The position numbers and the translations under genes are program-made. Shown in pieces: positions 59,930-64,000 of a stretch of DNA of 64,000 nt. Within the stretch, counting starts at the first letter, position 1. Each line of letters begins with the position of its first letter. This DNA comes from an uncultured Clostridium sp. (GTDB taxonomy: Bacteria > Bacillota > Clostridia > Lachnospirales > Lachnospiraceae), in the NCBI GenBank assembly GCA_900539185.1, contig UQBG01000001.1, positions 189,199 to 253,198 on the forward strand, given 5' to 3'. The notes beneath the pieces were generated by a model that saw only the letters and a list, made by a program, of their open reading frames with translations, was not told the origin of the DNA and did no database searches.

Positions 59930-62083
59930 TTATAGACCATACGCTGCTGATAGTTCCTGAAACTCTCTTGAATTAACAAAGTCTCTCATTACACTTTCTC
60001 TGGAACCGCCCTGATTTAATATATTCACCCAATTATTACAACCTTGAATATCCGGTTCCCGATCTAAAAATGTATGATACAGTATTGTTACATATTCTTC
60101 ATTTGAATAGTTATGGCTTTTAAATTCCGGAGAGAATACAAACCCATATGACACGCCATATAAATCCGTTTCGTGACAATATAATCTTCCTGTCCATTCA
60201 TTTAATCCTTGCACTTCCGGTTCTCTTTGTAGTGCCTTCACATATAATCTACGTACAAATGCTGTAGTATTTAGATTTCGGTCTCTGTTTTCCTGTGTTG
60301 TTAGAGTTCCCCGTACTACATTATAGCTATTACACAAATTCGTAAATTCCTGAGAATTTGTAAATCCTACCAATACATATCTTCTTGATGCACCCTGATT
60401 CAATGCATCTATCCAATTTGCTTTTCCCTGTGGATCCGATGCTCTATTCAGCATACATTCATACATAATCTCTACATATTCATCATCTGCCATAACACGG
60501 TTCTGAAATTCTGCACTATATACAAATCCCTCTATTACCTGTGAAGCTGTCATGCCATTTTCCTGCATCTGATAGGTCCAGTTTGCCAACCCCTGTTCAT
60601 CTGCCTCACGTCCCAGGATCAAACTATACAGTCGCTTCACAAAAGCTTCCAGCTCCTGATTTGTGTTCTCATCCGGTTTTAGGCACCGCACTGCCGGCAT
60701 ATTATCATAAATCGGAATTTTAAAAATCAGTGCATTATCAAGAATTCCGATAGAGCTGTATGTATTATACGTTGTTTTTGCTTCATTAGCTGCACCTCGA
60801 ATATTCTGCATATACTGGTGGGTAAATAAGGTATATCCGTTATTTACTACATGAAACTTCTGCAAATATAAAGTATCCTGACCCTTTGATATATAATTGC
60901 CACTCAATATTCTGGCACCACCCCGAATACTGCTAAACCTAGATGTCCAACCCTCGGTTCTTGCCCTTGTCAGACCATTCACATAAATTTCCTGTGTAGT
61001 AGATCCATATGCGCCTATGTTAAAAAAGTTATACAGTCCCTCGTACCCTGAATACGTTCCCGAAATCAATGGTGACGAACCGGCTGCCCCCTGTTCCTGT
61101 CGCACCCGGGCTGCCAACATATATGGACTCGTCTGCGTCTCCTGTCCTACTCGACAAAACGTCTGTGCATAGGTAATCGTATCCCCTGGCATAACGGTAT
61201 GGCTCATAAATGTACCATTCAATATAGACTCAACGCCTTCTTCCGTTTGCAAGTTTCCGTTATAGCCTAATAGTTCAAATTGAAATATTCCCTGTTCATC
61301 CAGAAAATTCCTAGGATCCGCAAAATATTTAACAGCCCCCTCTGATGCCTGTACCCAATTATAACCGCTTAATCCGTAATATTCCCCTGTTGATGCATTA
61401 TATGCCCAACTCTGTTTGCCCTTATATGCATCCGGTACAGACCGTTCAATCAGGCTTCTCTCTGGAGTCATCTCCGCAGCAATGAACGTATTCCAGTCTA
61501 CCCCTGTACTCTGCGGAATGAACACCCAATTAGGATGTGCCGCATGTAGATTTCTGAGATATGGTTTATAACTCTCCGGAAATCCGGATATCATACTTTC
61601 AAAATCTGCACTTCCTGCCGTCTGAACGATTGGAATATCACCCTCGGTCTCATCTTTTAAAACAGATGCTGCATATGCCTCCAAATTTCGCAAAGAAATC
61701 AAGTATTTACCTTCGATATATCCCTTTATTCCCGGATCCTCTGTTTTCTCAACCAGATACCAAAGCTTCCCATTCCGGTTTACCACATCTAGCACATGTA
61801 GTTGTTGCCCCGCATATAAATCGCCTATTTTCGTAGTACAATCCTCCTCGGCAAGCCAATCACAACTATCACAGTTATAAACTGTTGCTAACAATTGATT
61901 ATAATCGTAATCGTCCGGCGGAGTTTCATCCTCTACCATATGTACTACCTGACTTTCCTCTGATACCATTTGACTTCCTGAATCTCCTTGTTCTTCAGCC
62001 AACACATTTATCGGCATTCCTGTTGACACAAGAAGTGCCATAGCTACTATACTCACCGTCGCCTTTAGTCCGCATCGTCTCAT
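59930..62083 (-). CDS. Exported N-acetylglucosaminidase-like autolysin with SH3-like and DUF4214-type repeats
   Basis: A 717-residue secreted protein. A signal peptide (KATVSIVAMALLVSTGMPINVLA) is followed by an SH3-like domain (about residues 65-130) and then a LytD/GH73-type glucosaminidase region with DFESMISGFPESYKPYLRNLHAAHPNWVF, YNWVQASEGAVKYFADPRNFL, RVRQEQGAAGSSPLISGTYSGYEGLYNFFNIGAYG, typical of the endo-beta-N-acetylglucosaminidase domain. The C-terminus has four DUF4214-type half repeats (FVKRLYSLILGREADEQGLANW; FVRRLYVKALQREPEVQGLNEW; and two partners). Both autolysins thus carry the same wall- or polymer-targeting module. AAGGAG lies nine bases before the ATG. Confidence 0.88.
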   Translation of the reverse strand: MRRCGLKATVSIVAMALLVSTGMPINVLAEEQGDSGSQMVSEESQVVHMVEDETPPDDYDYNQLLATVYNCDSCDWLAEEDCTTKIGDLYAGQQLHVLDVVNRNGKLWYLVEKTEDPGIKGYIEGKYLISLRNLEAYAASVLKDETEGDIPIVQTAGSADFESMISGFPESYKPYLRNLHAAHPNWVFIPQSTGVDWNTFIAAEMTPERSLIERSVPDAYKGKQSWAYNASTGEYYGLSGYNWVQASEGAVKYFADPRNFLDEQGIFQFELLGYNGNLQTEEGVESILNGTFMSHTVMPGDTITYAQTFCRVGQETQTSPYMLAARVRQEQGAAGSSPLISGTYSGYEGLYNFFNIGAYGSTTQEIYVNGLTRARTEGWTSRFSSIRGGARILSGNYISKGQDTLYLQKFHVVNNGYTLFTHQYMQNIRGAANEAKTTYNTYSSIGILDNALIFKIPIYDNMPAVRCLKPDENTNQELEAFVKRLYSLILGREADEQGLANWTYQMQENGMTASQVIEGFVYSAEFQNRVMADDEYVEIMYECMLNRASDPQGKANWIDALNQGASRRYVLVGFTNSQEFTNLCNSYNVVRGTLTTQENRDRNLNTTAFVRRLYVKALQREPEVQGLNEWTGRLYCHETDLYGVSYGFVFSPEFKSHNYSNEEYVTILYHTFLDREPDIQGCNNWVNILNQGGSRESVMRDFVNSREFQELSAAYGL

Positions 62084-62130
62084 AACGCACTCTCCTTTTC
62101 TTTACCCGGTCTATATGATAAATATATTCT

Positions 62131-62173
62131 CAAAAAACAATAAATCGAGTTGTAAATACATACTCGATTTATT
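62131..62173 (-). terminator. Intrinsic terminator after the truncated YfhO-like gene
   Basis: AATAAATCGAGT and ACTCGATTTATT are perfect 12-base arms with an 11-base loop. On the minus strand the stem is followed by GTTTTTTG. The promoter of the autolysin genes overlaps this element. Confidence 0.7.
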
Positions 62174-62200
62174 ATATCATTAATCTTATACCTCTATCAA
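62171..62200 (-). promoter_or_regulatory. Sigma-A type promoter of the autolysin genes
   Basis: TTGATA (62200-62195) and a perfect TATAAT (62176-62171) on the minus strand are 18 bases apart. The -10 box ends inside the first arm of the terminator hairpin, so transcripts starting here lack most of that arm. Confidence 0.7.
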
Positions 62201-62217
62201 GTAGGGTACCAGCATCT

Positions 62218-63897
62218 TCATTTTTTTGTATTATTCTTATAATCAATTATCAAATATGCAACCATCCAAATCATAGCCGCAATTGTTAAACAACCACCAT
62301 ATATTAAATATATTGGCGTATATTTGAATTGTATATTATACTTACCTTTGGGAAGTTCTATTCCCATAATAGATTCATTAACTTTATATAGTTGAACTTC
62401 CTCTCCATTGATATACGCTTTCCAACCCGGATAATAACATTGCGAAAACATTACAAATCCTTTCTCCTCTGCATCAATAACTGCTGAAATTTGATTGTTT
62501 GTAAACTCAGTGTTAGATATAGAAATTTTATTATTATTTATTTCATAACTTATCCCCGCTTCCACACACGCCGTTTTATCCAAATTATACATAGCCATAT
62601 TCTGATAAAACTGACTTCTACTTTCAATATTTACCACTTGATCAGGTACATATAACACAGAATTCACATTCTTATTAATATAGATATTATGTTCTTCACT
62701 ATCATCCCAAAGTTCATATACATCCGTTCTACCTTGCCCCAGTTTTTCAACCTCTACACTTTTCAAAGTAAACTCTTGACTTGGAATAGAAAATACTCTA
62801 AACACCACTTCTTCCGATATTTTATCCATATTTCCAGAATCTATATAACCAACATATTCTTCTTGAGTATCAATCAGATGAAAGTCAACTTGCTGGCTCT
62901 GTGAATCATATTCAGCCCCTCCATATAAATCCAAATGTATGTCCTGTTTATCTATACCTTCAGCTTTAACTGTTATGCGATATACAGTATTAGGATCAAT
63001 ATTTATCGAATATGAATACACATATGGATTTTCTTCTATTGGGAAATTTAAATTGTTCTCCAACAATATATTTTCTCCTCTTTCTTGCCTGTCAACTACC
63101 ACAAGCCCATCTTTCAATATATCAGAAGAATCAATAATATATTTCACTCCAAACATAGAAAGTATATCATTCCTTACCTTCAATTCATATTCTGCATTCC
63201 CATTTCCTATAAATAATCCAGAACAATTTAAGGGTGCTGTTTCACCCTTACTATACATCAATCCATAAACATCTGGATTATTAAACGCCATATATGTATT
63301 TATCGTCTGTAACCTTTTAGTTATATTGGTATTCTGTGTTATAATATTAGCATGCTGTGAATCTAAATTTGAAAAATCGTCCCAAATTTTATCTTCATTA
63401 ATATTTGCCTGTATTTTCTCTACTAATGGATCCTCTGCTTTTAATTGATTAATATCGCTTACATTAGCATACAATGTAAATGGCATAACTTCAATTAACG
63501 CCCCCGACATTAATAACACACACATCAACTTTACCTTTTGCTCACATGCAATATTTTTAATTGTTTTAATTGCATATCCGCACGCCAGCACCACCACATT
63601 GACAATAATAACTTTCCCAAATGTTTTAAGCATATATGTCCCTAGCGCCTCCCAATCAGTTAAAAAATATGCAAAATGAGCGACCACTCCCCAAACACCT
63701 GCAAAAATCAGCATAATCACAATGGAAACACTATAATACTTTTCCAATTTTACTTTACTGTTTCTAGCATTTATATTGGTAAAACCTAATCCTAATAGTG
63801 TATATGCAAAAAATATAAATATAAACAAACTTCTAGCAGAGCACCGAAAACTATTCAACAAGGGGATATGATAAATAATCCAACCCAAAAATAACAT
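62218..63897 (-). pseudogene. YfhO-like membrane protein, N-terminally truncated
   Basis: The reading frame gives 559 residues with FRCSARSLFIFIFFAYTLLGLG near the N-terminus, about six membrane segments in the first 130 residues, a long extracytoplasmic region, and a final membrane helix. This is the C-terminal two-thirds of YfhO-type transferases, which modify lipoteichoic acid or polysaccharide and normally run to about 850 residues with ten or more earlier helices. The ATG at 63897 lies just after an in-frame TAA with no good ribosome site (AAGG three bases away). The N-terminal part is absent: the sequence upstream belongs to a different gene in another frame. I treat it as a broken gene, though a shortened protein is possible. 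Confidence 0.6.
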
Positions 63898-64000
63898 ACC
63901 TTAAAGCAAATGCAAAAGGTAAAATAAAGGCAGAAGTTGTGACTGGTAACCCTTGATAATATTTTCTTTTCTCTGTTGTTTGTTGCTGTCTAGTTTCTTC
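63851..64000 (-). pseudogene. 3' fragment of a CDP-alcohol phosphatidyltransferase-like gene (pssA-like), partial
   Basis: A minus-strand frame enters from the right edge and reads EETRQQQTTEKRKYYQGLPV then TTSAFILPFAFAL before running out of frame into the YfhO-like gene and stopping at 63851. The phrase YYQGLPVTTSA is typical of clostridial phosphatidylserine synthases (PssA). The family normally continues for several more helices, so the gene appears cut off. The rest lies beyond the window. The call rests on a short segment. Confidence 0.5.

Noticed and set aside
1..64000. CRISPR arrays, insertion sequences, integrases, phage genes
   Set aside because: I looked for regularly spaced repeats and for transposase or integrase motifs and saw none. 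The only repeats are the short intergenic ones at about 8.4 and 14.1 kb and the protein-level DUF4214-type and PASTA repeats.

Overview
The window looks like chromosome from an anaerobic, low-to-moderate GC Gram-positive Clostridium relative, most likely a gut Lachnospiraceae. Support comes from the [FeFe]-hydrogenase maturases HydE/HydF/HydG, an NfnAB electron-bifurcating transhydrogenase, a SigH-type sporulation sigma factor, mini-RNase III, CIRCE-controlled groESL, LCP and GH25 wall enzymes, and strong AGGAGG ribosome sites with sigma-A type promoters. I cannot name the species. Almost every gene is on the minus strand. The plus-strand exceptions are a 77-residue protein (696-929), a DUF6062-like protein (10680-11399) and a tRNA-Val/tRNA-Met pair (22593-22755).

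Layout, left half (1-32 kb, housekeeping): partial queH; guaB with its own promoter; a small membrane protein; nfnA-nfnB; thyA-folA with an unusual ThyA; a helix-turn-helix regulator fused to a KDPG-aldolase-like domain that lacks the catalytic lysine; a small HExxH putative metalloprotease; groES-groEL; two zinc-binding-like proteins; glnS; tRNA-Thr; the overlapping chain cysS-mrnC-sigH; the chain ispF-hydE-hydG-hydF-acetyltransferase; tRNA-Val and tRNA-Met from one consensus promoter; a wall cluster of an LCP ligase, an alpha/beta hydrolase and two GH25 muramidases (one with PASTA domains); then glmS and a phosphoglucomutase.

Right half (32-64 kb): one very long, tightly packed, minus-strand surface-polysaccharide locus. 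It makes GDP-D-rhamnose (manC, gmd, rmd) and a CDP-3,6-dideoxyhexose precursor (rfbF, rfbG, rfbH). Between these sits an unusual module: a YerE-like thiamine-diphosphate enzyme, a DRE-TIM aldolase fused to a second C-terminal domain, a KDG-kinase-like PfkB kinase and an NAD-dependent reductase. Together with rfbFGH this suggests a branched-chain deoxysugar, yersiniose-like or with a longer branch. The locus also holds GT2 and GT4 glycosyltransferases, a GtrA/GtrB pair, and at least five large multi-TM glycosyltransferase-like proteins. It has no visible flippase, polymerase or ABC exporter. Two secreted autolysins sharing DUF4214-type repeats lie near its upstream end. At the right edge an N-terminally truncated YfhO-like gene overlaps, in another frame, the broken 3' end of what looks like a phosphatidylserine-synthase gene.

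The sites I could support are eight good sigma-A-like promoters and several weaker ones, a CIRCE operator, seven intrinsic terminators, a palindrome between divergent genes, and a family of intergenic repeats at about 8.4 and 14.1-14.3 kb. I saw no CRISPR array, insertion sequence, phage gene or rRNA.
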